A stretch of 64,000 nucleotides of DNA from Xylogone sp. PMI_703 (GCA_021399445.1 JAJTUQ010000001.1:1550001-1614000), one strand, 5' to 3'; numbered from the stretch's first letter, positions 22,025 to 35,300 are shown. The notes: generated by a model not told the origin, from the sequence alone. Numbers and translations: made by a program.

Positions 22025-23123
22025 TTATGCGTTGGTAACCTAGGAATTGAATGTTAGCATTTATTTTGATTCATGCTTGATCAGCATTGACCACTGATAT
22101 GTTTTTATCTTACCTTAAGGATTCTTCTGGAGTAATCCTCGTTGTCTGCAATACTTCCATCACTCATCCTCCTCTGTGCCATGATAGGATCAAGTCTCGT
22201 ATCTGAAAAACTTGATGATCCACTTCCAGCTCCTGTCTTGCTTGCGGTCATGATGCTGTTGATGGCGGCATTTCGTCGGTGCTCCTCTTCCAACTCACGG
22301 CGCTTCTTGTTTCGCATGAAGAGGAAGAGACCTCCAGCTAAAGCTGCCGCACCAACAATGCCCACGACGACACCGGCAGCAATGGCGCCCTTGTTGCTTC
22401 CACCTCCACCACTAGATTTTTCGGTCTGGGCTGGTGCAGTAACCACCACAGTTTGACCTGGGGAGAAAGCAGAAAGTTAGCTACTGGGAGGAATTTTGGG
22501 GCTTTGAAATCTAAGTGGACAGAGATCCTACCTCCAATGGTCACCGTAGTTGGCTTGTTTGGTGATGGGCCTGTAGTAGATGATGGCGAGCTTTTGGATG
22601 AGGAATCGGAGGGGCTGGCATCGGCGTTCGGAGCGCTATCAGTTAATCCAGTCAGGTAAACAGTAAAGTATCCATTGCCACCACCTGTGGTCCATTATGT
22701 CAGCCAAGATCCATCTAGATAGAGCAGGAAGTAAACAGTGACAGTTTCAAGATTGCAAGAAAGTGACTTACACATCTCCGATGGATAGCCGGTACAACCT
22801 ACGTTGCAGAAAGAATTTGCAACTTTGCTTGATGCTGGCGGCAGCTCGTTTCCACACCAGCATTGGGATCCATTGGTAGTTGCCATTACAGGTTGGTTCA
22901 GTCCCACGCAGATTGGCTGGCAATTTCCCTTGGACTGGAAGATGTACGTCTGATTGAGCTTGAGGCCCTCGCCGGAGTGGAAGCAGCCCTCATCTGTCAA
23001 GGTCTTCAGTCCTGCCGGGACTGGAAGGGGGACTGGACGTGGGATAGGGTCGGCCGTGACATGAGTAAGGGCGAGCAGCGCAGCGATGGCGAAAGGAAAT
23101 GACTGTAACGATAACGACTTCAT
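22025..23123 (-). CDS. WSC-domain cell-wall integrity sensor
   Basis: Four exons, 23123-22772, 22684-22532, 22457-22114 and 22039-22025, give 287 residues. Order of parts: signal peptide (LQSFPFAIAALLALTHVTA), an eight-Cys WSC domain with CFHSGEGL, GSQCWCGNELPP and YPSEMCGGNGYFTVY, a Ser/Thr-rich linker likely O-mannosylated, one TM segment (AIAAGVVVGIVGAAALAGGLFLF), then a basic stop-transfer KKRR and a cytosolic tail with a DNEDYSRRIL motif, where yeast Wsc1 contacts Rom2. Such sensors report wall stress to Rho1 and the Pkc1-MAPK path. The last exon has only 15 nt and adds VTNA. A purine/pyrimidine-biased leader of about 1 kb lies upstream. Confidence 0.9.
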
Positions 23124-26100
23124 GATGAATGGTATATATGTGTGTGTGTATGTATACGGAAGAGACAGAGAAAACGATGAAGGTGGCCGAGGCCCTTGAG
23201 ATGGACGGGAAAGATCACTCGATACAGCACGAGTGGGCGAGAGACTGAGAGAAGAATCTCGCTCTCCTAAAGTTGGCACGGTCGGGGTGGTGCACTTGTG
23301 TCACGCGTGGGTCGTGCTACAATCCTCCAGCAAGCACCGACATTCGCAGGTCCAACGGACGAGTGGTGGAAGGTTGACAATGGAGCACCTTCGGTGTGGA
23401 TAAGATCGGACTCGCTGTTCGACAACCTCTTTGTTTTTGTTCTTCTCTTTCTTCTTTTCCCTCTTGATGGCAGAGACTCAGATGGACAACGGATGGATGG
23501 ATGGACGGTTGAAGGACGGAGTAGGCGAAAAGCAGAGGTGTTTCGAGATTGTCGGCTGGATGTAACGAACGGTCCAGCGCGGATAAGGGGGAGGACAGAA
23601 ACAAGGGGGTGCGGACTCCAGGCCTTAACGAGCGATGCCTACGAGCAGGAAATGAATGAAGGGGCGAAGGGCCGTTTTGACGGATAAGACGACTGTTGAC
23701 TGTTGCTAAAAAGAAGGTTGGATTATTGTAATTCAAGGAGCGACGGACGACAAGAACAGACGACGAAAGAGCAGTAGCAGTAGGCACGAGAGAGAGCGAG
23801 AGAAGGGGAGCGAGGGCACTGGGGGTTGGGCAGTGAAGCGGGCGCTGCTTAGTCGTGCGCGGCAGGCATTGGCTGGAGCACCGTAGCTGGCGGAACCTCT
23901 TTTTTCTTCTCGCTCGTTTCTTCTCTCTGCGGATTACTCGCTCTCTGTCTCTCGGCCGCAGCAACGCCTCGACCAGGGTTGGCGAGATTGAGGGAAATGA
24001 GCGCCGCGGACGTGCCAGAGCGAGATGAGGATGTGCCAGCTGCCCCTGTCATCCCGACTCTAAAGCGGTCTAGCCCGGCTGCTTCCTCCTTAGCGCCCTC
24101 CAGGGGTGACGTTCTGTTGTGGCCAATGGTAGAGATCTAAGTGGGGCCCGCTCCCTGTCTTGTGCCTGACAGGCGCGCACCTGCACCAACCACCCAACGA
24201 CAACCACCTGGCCACGAGAGCGCAGCACACTCACGCGGGTCACCTCACTCTCTCTCTCTCCCTCTGTCTCTCGTACATTCGTCAAGCTCACCTGGTTGGG
24301 TAGCACACGCGAGAGCTGCCCACAGCCAATCAGGGCAGCAGACGGCGGAGAATTTGCTGTCACTCCTCGGCACGGAGGGCACATACACAGTGCTGCCCGT
24401 TGATGTATCGTCTTCCACAGAGACGGCACTTGACACTGCACCATCCATATCGTTCACGATCGCTGGTGCAGTAATTACACAGTACAGTTACTACCATACA
24501 CAGTGGTAAGAGCTGTACCGTGTCAGCAGATACGGTATCGGGAGAGAGAGAGCTGCCCCAGACAGAAGCTCCCCGATCGATGATGTTGGTGGAGACTCGG
24601 TCGCAGATCACACGAGAATTGTCGCACCAGCGCGCGCCTCCATCGGGCGAGGGCATCAGCCGTCCCCATCGGTGGGTTCGTGGTACCTGCATGGCCCGCC
24701 CTCTCCCAGGCCACAAGGCTGCCAGCCCTTGCCGCGACTAGCCGCAACTGGCAGGCATCTACGGGAAGCTCGTCCAGGTGCATTTTGTGCAGCTCGATCC
24801 GCGCACAATTCTCGGCTGTTACAACCCTGGCCGGGTTTTATGCAGCAAACACCAAAAGAGCCCGCAGTGGTCTAGCCTTTATCGCCTTTGCCCCAACTCC
24901 AGTGATCATCTCTGATCTCTCGATCCTCCCGTCGCTCTAATAACTGTCCACTTTGCTGCTGCAGAAAAACGAACATCACCAGGCCTAAAAGACGGGGCAG
25001 ATGGATCTACTTGTATCTCATGGACGCTCTTCTGGACGCTGCCTGCCGTCACGGCTGTGTACTGCAGAGGTGGACTGTTTGGCGATCGCCCTTCCACTTT
25101 GCTGTGCTGTCTCCCGGCGGTCCCGCCCTCTGCTGTCAAGTCCCCGAAGAGGCTCGAGGAAGTCGAGATTCTGACCCGGCAGCGGCCAAAACCTCATTTG
25201 ACAGGAAGGCTCGAAAGCACTCCCCTTTTCCTGCTCTCATGGAGCGATCGAGTCTCGACCTCGAGTGATGCAATCTTGGGGCGAACAATACTGTACAGCA
25301 ATGCTGCCGTCTTTCTTTGCCCAGCGCCAACTGGCAGCTTCCTTTTCCTCCCTCGTCCACTGGTGCTGCGGGTTGTTCTCTGCTTCGGTCATGCCTGATA
25401 ATCAGCCGTAGACCGCACGTCATGACATCCGTACTGAACCGTGTTGGGATGCCCGCATTTGCTCACCGTTTCAAGAAAACTCCGTCATTTCCCTCTCCCA
25501 GCAGTTCCAGAATCTCCAGAAATTCTAGAACGGATTACCCTATCTCCGCCTTCACTAGTCTAGGCCCTCCAGCAGACCCAGAGAAACCCATCTGCCTCAG
25601 AATTCAGTGTCCACGGCCAATAACATAATTGGTCTTCACGTGGATATCGTAAAGGATACACAAAATATGCCGAAGCATACATACACATACGGTACACAGA
25701 TGGATCAAAAATATCCTCACCCAGATCCGTTTCAACGCTCGTTATTTTCATTACAGAACCACGGAGATACCAAGCACCGGTCATCAAAGCAAACAGAAAT
25801 CCCCATCAAGCTCCCGAATAAATGGAACCCGTTTCCACCGATGAGGACCTAAACGGTAAAAGGCGGTGTTACCGTACTGTGTACAGGTAAAGCATACTTG
25901 TACAGTATTAAGATCCAGTGGATACTGTATGCGAACTCCGGGAGGTTGACACCTCCGTAACATCTTTCCCGTACGGCTGTCTGCACCTCCCACCGCAAAC
26001 GTCGCTGCAGTAATCCACCGCCGAAGTTCTAGACTTCGCGTACCAAGAAAAGCCAAAAAAGCACTGTGCAACACGGGGCTACGTAAAGCAAGCATACCGG

Positions 26101-29100
26101 TAGAACAGTGCCCAGAAATACACGCTGTATTTGTAGACGCACGCACGCAGGGCTGCGACAACTGCTACTTCGTACACTGCTACGCTGTACGATACCTGTG
26201 CCTGAAGCTCCGTATCCACTTCATTGAGCGCGGTAGCCAGTGCCTGCCTTCCGGGAACCGTAAAAATATCCAATTAGAACAGGTAGGGGAAATACAGAAG
26301 CAGAACAAAAGGAATACATGGAAATGGCAGCACAGACCGGGAGTCACGGCTGTACTGTGTAGAATGGAAAACCGCTGTACGGATGTACCCTTATGATTCA
26401 CTCATTCGTTCATTCAACTCTCTGCGTCTTATGGAGGATCCACCCAAGACGGATGACAAAAACATTGCAGGAGAATGCCAAAGGGGCGTATCATACAGTG
26501 CGAATGACATCGGGCCCAGTAATCCTTCAGGTCCGTCAACGGCAACACACGTTGTACAGCATTCTGCGGTGGTATATTCCGTGGACAGGAAGACGTGTGT
26601 GTGGCGATGAGGACGAAGCAGATCTCGATGAATTACATATGTTGTACCGGCAGGTGCAGTTCTCCGTCGCGTGAGCCCCTGCTGGGCTGAAAAAGCAAAG
26701 AGGGAACTATTGGCCTTTGGAGTGCTCCACTGTTGCTGCGGTAAGGAAGAAAAACTCGCAGTAGTACGATGATTGATTACTGCAGACACGGAGAGCGGAA
26801 AAGGGGAGTGTGAGCATAAAAATAGCAAAACACTCATCAAAGACACGTGTGAATGCAAGCATTGCCATCCCAACTCCCGTATTATTGTTGAGATTGCGTT
26901 TTTACCCGTGTGGTTATGCAATGGTTTGGTGATTTTCACATCGGGTCTGTAGGGTTGATGTTGCACAGTTACTAGTGGCGCTATGGCATTGCAAGGTCCT
27001 CTTCGCTTGCACGCGCGGTTCTAGAAGCCGTGACGCGTCCTCACCCTTTTCTCTGCAGTCTTTTGGTTTTCTATCAGGCTCGTCTTTCTATATTTTGAGC
27101 ATGGAAGGAATGATGACCCGAGAGTTCGGATGTAAGAGGTCAAGATGGAAGTACAGGTCTGGGTGAATGCACCACACCCATACGTCGCTCAAATCAACAG
27201 CAACGCTCCTCTTCAACTTCTCAAGTCCACATCGACAGTAACAATATGGTTGTTGATATAGGTGGTAATTGCAGAGGTGCTCAGTTTCTCTTTCTCGATA
27301 AACAAATTACTCCAGTGGCCTCCTCTATGCTCTTCAGTTAATGAGTTTCCCGCTTCACAAGAATTGGAATCAGTGCCAGGCAGAATGGAGACTCGAGTGA
27401 TGAATAGTCAACGACGTTAACGGTAGAATCCATGACTGGTGGAAGCAATCTATGTGAGTCCTAGGTATCTGCTGTAACTTCTGGTGTTCCCAGGGGAGAG
27501 CCGGCTCCATTTCAATACATCTGTTTTGGTCAAATATGTAAATCATCCTCTTGTCTCTTTTAGCTCCGATATACTCTCTAGCTTCAGTATGCTCTCTTTC
27601 ATATACACGGTCCATATCTTGAGTGTCTCGTAGTGTCACATGCCACCGCTTGGGAAATATTGCCAAAGAACGAGTTCGCTTTTTGTATACTGTAGTCTCT
27701 CTACGAGCTCTACTGATGAAGCGCTTGGTTTCTTATCGTTCTTCAGTCTGCAACTGAAGACTCTGCGCAATTGTATGGCGTTCATAGACCTAGAATGAGG
27801 TTATTGTGTGTTATACCTTCCCGTCAACACAGTCAAAGGATAATATGTAAGGTGTCGTTCATCTGGTCAAATAATAGCTCATATTTCAAGTTTCCGTCTC
27901 TAAGCGCAGAAGACTTGTTCAGAAATTTTAATCAAGTGATTAATATAATAGAGACCGATAAACGGCCTCTGGGCAACTGCTTCATAGTCATAGTTCATAG
28001 TGATGTTGTCGTGCTGTGGCCATGTTGATGGGTTGTAGAGAGAGCTAGTTACGGGACGAGCTATATATAAAGGGAGTGGCTGGATGCCAGGGTCACATGA
28101 CCCAACAGCATCTTTCCTTGCCAATCTTCGCTATTGATCTGTGTCTCTGCTGTACTGTAGGAAGGAATTAGCTTCAATCTGAACGCGATTGGTGATAGTC
28201 GAGATTTAACGTGAATCTCGACGCGTATACGAGGTTGAGGACCCTGAATATGGGAATGCTTCTAGTAGAGACCACTTGGTTCTTGCATTGGATCCTATCA
28301 ATGGCTACAAGTTTCCTTAAGATGAAGTAGACTCCAATCGATCTTTTGGTCTTAGTCCGTTGTGGTCTGCAAGAAATTCGGGTTACACTGTTCCCTTCCA
28401 TGTCGGATTTAGACTTAGGATCTTCCCTCTCAAAACTAGCGTAGCTTCCTTAAAAACTACAAGAGCACGCTAGCAAAACCCAATTAACAGCACAACTTTC
28501 TATATAGGGCCAAGTAAGGAGCATATTGTCTAAAGCAGCAAGGAGTGCCGTGATGGTGTAATGTCAGGTCGAATTGTTGTTGGGCGAGGAGGTAAATGCC
28601 AATCCTACCTGTATTCAACATACGGCTAGGGGAGATGTAGGGCATGCAGCACAAAATAATAGCTGCATGGCCCAAACTCTTTTGACACCTAGGATTTTGG
28701 GTTGTTATTTTCTTTCAGGTCTGTTCGTTGTTAAATATGAAAGGATGACATATTGAAAGGGCAAGCAACACAGAGGCACAGCACAAATAACAGTCAAGTG
28801 ACAATGTCCAGTCGTATATGCCTGGAGGCTTTAATCACTATTAGTAGACATAGTCCCATGAAAACTACTCCGTACTCTATTCCAAGCTCACAATAACTCT
28901 AGTCTGCTGGAGAAGGTAAAATAACTTTACCACCTCCCCCCCCCCCCTTTCAGAGAGCCGCATTTCCTATATCACTCCAAGCGAGTTAATTTTATCGTGA
29001 TGAACAGCAAAAATGCACCGTTGTGGCAGAACTCTCAGATCAAAATTGTTACTCCAAGGAGCAAGAAAAAGTCCAGTTTGTCTCCATGGGACTAGGAGAA

Positions 29101-30612
29101 ATGCAAGGTCTACAAGGGGCGTAGGCCAGGAACTCTCCTAGTATTCACACCATAGTTCTCTTTATATACCTCATTCCTTCCTTTGAACCTTTCATGCGTG
29201 GGACTATCTATTCTGTTTCATTTGAAGGCAACTGTCTTCTATTTGTTATATATATATATTTGATGTCTATTCTTGGTTAGACGGGTTTTAAGGAGGCACA
29301 TCGAGCTGACTTGTAAATGAGAAGTTCTAACGAGGAGAAAGCTATCAGGTATAACCCTCCTAGATATGTCATGCTTATAATTGCCATTGATTCTACCTAT
29401 TTTTCAGCCGGCACTGGTAGATTTGTACCTGTCTCTTTCGCTTTTCAGGAGACTGAGGATCCAGACATGTTGTCTTGTTGCGTTTTTGTGGTGATCTGAC
29501 TACGACCTCTCTATTGCCCCTGCTATGGCCACGGTGGGACATAGGAACTATAACAAGTCTCCGTGTTTACTTCTTTACTCTGACCATACTCCTTTATGCA
29601 CAAGCATAATGCTGTATTCGACTTCATGTGGTATCTTGCAGTGCGAGAAACCCGAAGCAGCCCTTGGCCATATATGGTTCTAGTGGATCAAGTAATGGGG
29701 GTTTCTCTACTTAGAGGTTTTAATTCGAGGAGCATATATTAGATGTGTTTAGTCATGAGCAGGAGCTCCACGCAAAGGGGCCGAGAGACACCATCGATGT
29801 AATCTAATGTAAGTAGATATATCCTACGCTCGCTCTAAATATGGATGCCTTTTTGGAAGCACATTGAAGATTCTCCCTAGGGCTTCTCCGGAGACTAGGC
29901 CAAATGGAAGAAATATTCAAATGTGCCAATATGGCATGATTATCTGCAACACACTTAAGGATTTACTGCTCTCCTCACTTGCACGATAAACGCTAGGCAA
30001 ATTTGAAAAGACATCTTCATTCTATAATCATCTCCAAGATATATGGTCTATCGCTCTTATGTTCAACTCCTCTCTAACCCTTTCATTCTCCCACGACGTA
30101 AGACACTTCATTCTTGATCTGCGCCCCTTTAAGACCAGACAATTCCATAACTCATCATAACATCAACCAAAAACACCATTAAAACTCAATGCATGTGTAA
30201 TGTAATAGCTGTGTTGAAGCATTTTGCACGTAGAACCCCCAATTAAAAAAAATGAATGACAAGTCTGTAGGCACACTACTGGATGGGAATATACCATCGA
30301 TCTAACACCCCTAGAGCGGAGGAAAATATGTAAACCAGACAACTAGAAAGGGGCCCAATAGAAAAACCAAGAACAACAAGAATGAATTACTTGGACAGGG
30401 CGAAACAGAAACATGCCGAGATATGGCATGTCCTCACATCTCTCTTTTCTCCCTATCATGCAAATGTAAGATCCGTTACTACCCATATCCAAACAACGAC
30501 GCCCAAAAAGAGCATTTGTCTTTGAAAAGCAGTGTTTCAAATCATAAGGCGGCCTTCATCGGCAAACTTCTGAGGTTATTCAGGTCAAGAAATAGACCCC
30601 ATGTGAGAGGAT
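23124..30612. other. 7.5-kb gene-poor region upstream of the WSC gene
   Basis: No gene could be supported. 23.1-24.5 kb is biased between strands (long GA/CT runs, including a CT-rich stretch at 24241-24271) and probably holds the WSC promoter and leader. 25.2-26.7 kb carries many GTAC tetranucleotides, some inside palindromes. 27-30.6 kb is AT-rich, with a run of C at about 28936-28948 and a TATATAAAGG box at about 28064-28073 not followed by a recognisable gene. Open frames such as 26391-26966 (minus, 191 codons) have no known features. Confidence 0.5.
28936..28948. repeat. Homopolymer run of C
   Basis: About 13 consecutive C in the 7.5-kb gene-poor region. A site prone to length errors. 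Confidence 0.7.
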
Positions 30613-32322
30613 CTATGCACCATAAACCTCACTTTCTTTCAATTCCCATCGATTCTCCTGCATGTTTTTCAAAACCTCTCTTCCTTCCTCAGTCAAGTCC
30701 GGTTTCCCAAGTGGTGTCACAGCTCCAGTAAAGAATCTCGGGTTCCAGACGGTGCCGGTTTCCTCTCTTTCCTTGGCCTTTGTTCTTTGTCGCTCTTCAA
30801 GCACCTGTTTGACTGCAGTGGCCTTACTGAATTGTCGTGCCAGAATAGCTTCAGTGACACCAGACCAGAAACGGAGGGACTCATTCGGCAGCTGGAGTGA
30901 CTCAGGAGGAAGCAATTTGGGGACAACCTCCAAAGGACGGAGGTCTACTATAACGTGTGGCTTGTCCTATTGCGATGTGTCGTCAGTATTTGCACTCTGA
31001 ATAGGAGAACATACAAGACAAAGTAATATGGAACGTGAGGAAACCTACAAATTTTGGTGGAAGGGTAAAAGATACTTGCTCGCGCCAGTTACCCGATATG
31101 CGGACGAGGATGTCCTTCTCAGGGACATCTTTAATCTTAGTTTTGTCATCTTTATCCGGATCATATCTAAACACAACACCTTCGACTTTATTCTGAGCCT
31201 TACCCAGCCATCCATCTTCCATGTATTGCAGGATGGTCTTTATCTTTGTACTTGGGCAAGTCACATAGCAAGTATCGCCAACTGTCACACTCAGACTACC
31301 TCGGAGTAAACCTCCCAAGTGGGCAGCTGGGTGGGTAAGCTGGTACTCCTCATTATCTCTCTTCTGGATTGTGATGAATATGCCTAGGTTGTGTTCTCCA
31401 GGTGTGACTTTTATGCTGGTACCCGTAAACTTTGCAGATAACTGGTCAAATCCCCGGGCACTGAGACCCTTCTCGGGACAATCCACATAGAAGGCTGAGA
31501 CAGGAGGATGATGAGATGTTTGCTCTGTGAGGTATGATACTCGAACCTTCTTTCCTGACTTGGGAGCTGTTGCCACGGACTTCTTGGACTTGACTGAAGA
31601 GGCTGAACTACCAGGTGGCGAAGACTTTCCGGCGGTATCAATTAATGGAGCAGAGTCTTCGGTTTCCCAGTTACACTAGCTGGATATCAGAGAAGAAGCC
31701 TCTCGTGGGTGTAGGTACATTGGGTGGACATACCCTGAAGAACTCTCCGAGAGCGGAGTTATATGGCTTGCACGGCTTTCCTTTGACGTATTTCAAATCC
31801 TTTGTAAACCAAAATCGTAGAACTTCTAGCATCCGGTCAACGGGTTCATCAGAGTCTCCAATTGCAACGAAGGTATTAGGCTGGTCCAGGTAATTCCAGT
31901 ATTCGAGATTCGGAGTAGGTTCCAGGAGCTGAGCAGGTAGTGAGAATCGTACCGAAGCAATATCTGCAACACCTATGAACCTAGAAACAGAAAAGCAACC
32001 GATTAGCACCTGCAATATGTGAAGGGATGGTTTTGATATGATCCCGGCGGAAGCGGGGTGCGGCTCAGGGGTCTAGAATCGCAGAAGATACTCGACTCCC
32101 TTGGCATCCCCGAACATTGAAGTTTATCTGAAGCTCAAAACAAACCCTTGAATTTCTTCATCACGAAGCCAGCACCTACTTTTTTAGGATCCCAAGAAAC
32201 ATACGCAGTTTCGAGCTATCATCCGGCGACTTCTCAGGTGTAGCGGTCACAGAAGAAGGTGTGGAAGCAGGCGAGGTTGCCACTGAGGCGGTCTCTGAGG
32301 AGCCCGAAGATGTTGAAGCCAT
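30613..32322 (-). CDS. Oxysterol-binding-protein-related lipid transfer protein (Osh6/Osh7-like)
   Basis: Four exons, 32322-32180, 31980-31734, 31675-31049 and 30966-30613, encode 456 residues, the size of short ORPs such as yeast Osh6 (448). It has no PH or ankyrin domains. Seen: a Ser/Thr-rich N-terminus, the lid and strand start FIGVADIASVRFSLPAQLLEP, a LGEFFRCNWE segment, the family fingerprint EQTSHHPPVSAF, and a C-terminal VWNPRFFTGA followed by a charged helix. Short Osh proteins exchange phosphatidylserine or sterol for PI4P at ER contact sites. LPAQLLEP and the overall length favour the Osh6/Osh7 group, but ligand choice is inferred. Intron 1 (199 bp) is the longest in the window. 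It is isolated between two large gene-free regions. Confidence 0.92.
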
Positions 32323-35300
32323 GGCGAGCTGAAGAGGAATGAGAAAAGAAGAAATATCTAAATATCTAAGATAGAAGTATGGATGGAACAACGACACAAA
32401 GACAATCTCGCAGAGAAAGTAAGGCGTCTAGAAAAAAAATTGGTGAACGACGCGCCAGAGGGTAAGTCGGTGACGTTTTGGAGTCCCTGCACAGCCCTTG
32501 CGCGATAAGGCGGCTAGCCGATAAGTAGCGGAGAGGCGATGGCGGTTGGGGAGGGGAATTTCTATCTACGATGGGGGAAAATGGAATATTGGCGCCGGAT
32601 GATTCATTCAGCACAAAGAATGCTAATGGGATATGAGAACATCGCGACCATTTGTTGGGGACACGACTTGAGGGGTGATAACACTGTTCATCCGTTTTTT
32701 TTCTGAGGCTATCCCTAAGCCTTCACGCAGCCAGTAGCTTATGTGCAACCAATCAATCGGCCACGAGCTTAAATGCCCCCCATTTGCAGGTCGACATTGG
32801 ACGGCTCTGGATTGGATTCCAGAACTGCCGCCGGACGCAGCCTCGTCGATCACGTGACATAGACAGGGCGGCTAGACCCTTCCTCCCGATCGAATCCCTT
32901 AACTGGCTCCCGGCGGACAAAATAATTGTCATGGTGGTACTTCTGTGCTCGCCAAATTTTGGTGACGATTTATGTACCACCATGCCAATTAGACTGTCCA
33001 CCGGGAGACTGGGAGCATTGTGATTTGTTGATCTGATGTAGCAAAGATCTGGATCGTCTCATTGGCGATAGGAGGAGAGGTGCTGAATATGGACGGTCTC
33101 CTCAGGCGCAGCCTTCATCGATCGCCATTCTCCTTTGTCTTACGCTACACATTTACATTCTGAAGATTATGAGCAGCCTTAGTAATAATCACAGTCATCT
33201 CAGCCCCTTATCAAGTTTATTGCCCGCCGGTCCAACGAGGGGTTTGGCCACAGGGATAGAACGCGTACACGTATCTACCGTATATAGCGCAAGACTTAAG
33301 ATTGACATGTTTCTACACCGGATGGGTAGTTATCTCCATGATGATTGACACAAGCCACGTTTCTGGTGAATACGAGGCAGTGCAACTGTGGCGTGAGCTG
33401 CACTCACTCGGCACTTCCCATGTTCGAGGTCGAAAACATTTTAGAAATGACATTATCGATCTATCAAACGTCTCTCTATTAGCTGGTTTTTTTTAGAATC
33501 ATTAGTTCCCAGGTGATGTGCAATTGTTTATCGCCATGCATATTTTTCCTATTTTTCCATTTGCTACTGGGAACCAATCATCTGAAAAGAGATCTGCTGT
33601 GAAAAAAAAGAGAAGGGAAAACAAGAAACCAAATATCAAAATCGTTCGATTATGTCGTTCTTTATCAGCTTTACGAGACCGCATTTTAGGAGAGTTTCTC
33701 GGCGGTGCTGCAGCAGTTGCGGGCCGAGATGTGCTGTTGGCGACAGCGATGGCGACATTTTTCTGGAGGGGGGAGCAGCGAGACATGCATTACGGGTATC
33801 CCTGACGGTACCGCCGGAGAACAGATAAGTCGTCACTTTACGCTGTAGCAAATACAAAGGTCTCAGACATGAGGTACCGGCAGTCATTATGCAAGGAGAG
33901 GCGAAGGTTGAGAACGCATGAGAGAAGAAGTTTGAAACAAAAAAGATAGTCCGGGGAAACAATGGGGGGAGAGACACTGGGGAATGTCGGAGACGGTGAG
34001 CTGTTCTCTGAAGGAATGCATATACGACCGTATTGGGACGCTCGAGACGGTAGATACCGCGCAGTACAAACGGCCAAGTATCCAGGTACCCAAGTACACA
34101 GGACTCGAGGTTGCTGCTGTCTGCAGCGTGCAACTCAGGAGATACTGCGAGCGCGCATGCAGCGCGGCCCCTTGCCTCTTTTGACACCCACCTCTGGGAT
34201 GCCGCCCATGATGTCACGATGCATGCGGTTCTAAGCGATGGGGCGCCGATCAGGGCTCGAATAGGGGCGTCGATCGGGGACGTTGGCGCCGCTGGGGAGG
34301 CGTGCTATATAAAAAGCAGATGGAGGCTGTGGACACGGCTGGCACCTCTCTCGGTCTGTTGCCCTCTCGGAGATGGGACACCAGAATCGAACAAAGACCC
34401 GCGGTGGGGTGGCGAACTGCACTCGGGCAGCCAGCGAACCGCCAGAGTACAGTAGCAGCAGAGAAGGACGCCAGGCCGAGTTCCCCCCAGACTGCCAGAG
34501 ACCGCGAAAGAGGAGAATGCCATTTCCACCAGAAGCGCACTTTTCCATCATCTGAGATCCCCCTTCTCATCTCGTGCAGTAGCCCTTCTGTGCAGCCAAT
34601 AATTCCCCGTGTCGATTTTCTGTGCTGCATTCCTCCCCCCAGCACATCGCGCTGCACCGCTAGCCTGCCCCGCAATCAAGGGCCCCGCATCCCTGTGCAG
34701 CGTTGTCCGGCAGAATTGCGTGTGTACCCCCATTTGCCCTCTCCTCTCTCAGTACTGTACTGTACAGTTGTGCTTGTACCGGCCCTGTACCGTCTTATTC
34801 CTCCCTTCGGTCTGGATTCATGCGGAGCGGTGGATACAGGCCCGAGTCTTGTCATTCCCGGGGCCCCTGGCAGTGACGTCAGGGCCCGCGCTTGTCGTTG
34901 GAGCACGGTGATGAACAGCGCATCCGCTCTTTGCTGGACTGCCCGCGGTCTGGCTTGGCTGCGTGCTGTTCTGGTCGCTGACCTGGTGCTGGTTGACTTG
35001 GATCACACCAATTGACGGCTTCTGGAGATAGATCCGATATGATTCTCTCGCCATGTCCAGGGACCCTTGGGCACTTCAAGCCTCCCAATACTCCAAATGA
35101 TGCGATGTTCCTGGATTGGGATGCTCTTGTGCCGTAGATGCGGGTAGAACGGCGTCGCCAGGCGTCTGGGATGCGATCCGATGGACGACCAGAGCACAGG
35201 CGGTCGCGAGAGCCCTACCGCACGGGGTGCTCGTCGACTTTGGGCCCTGGGTGAGCCTCTGGCGCAGAGATTTGATGAGAGGGGATCGTGTCTAATTACC

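Noticed and set aside
23317..23964. 215-codon minus-strand ORF upstream of the WSC gene
   Set aside because: Reads through GA/CT-biased leader sequence, giving Arg/Ser/Leu runs; most likely 5' UTR or promoter.
34302..35015. 237-codon plus-strand ORF after the TATA box at 34.3 kb
   Set aside because: Overlaps long frames on the other strand, Pro/Arg/Ser-biased, no motif; probably a GC-driven chance frame.
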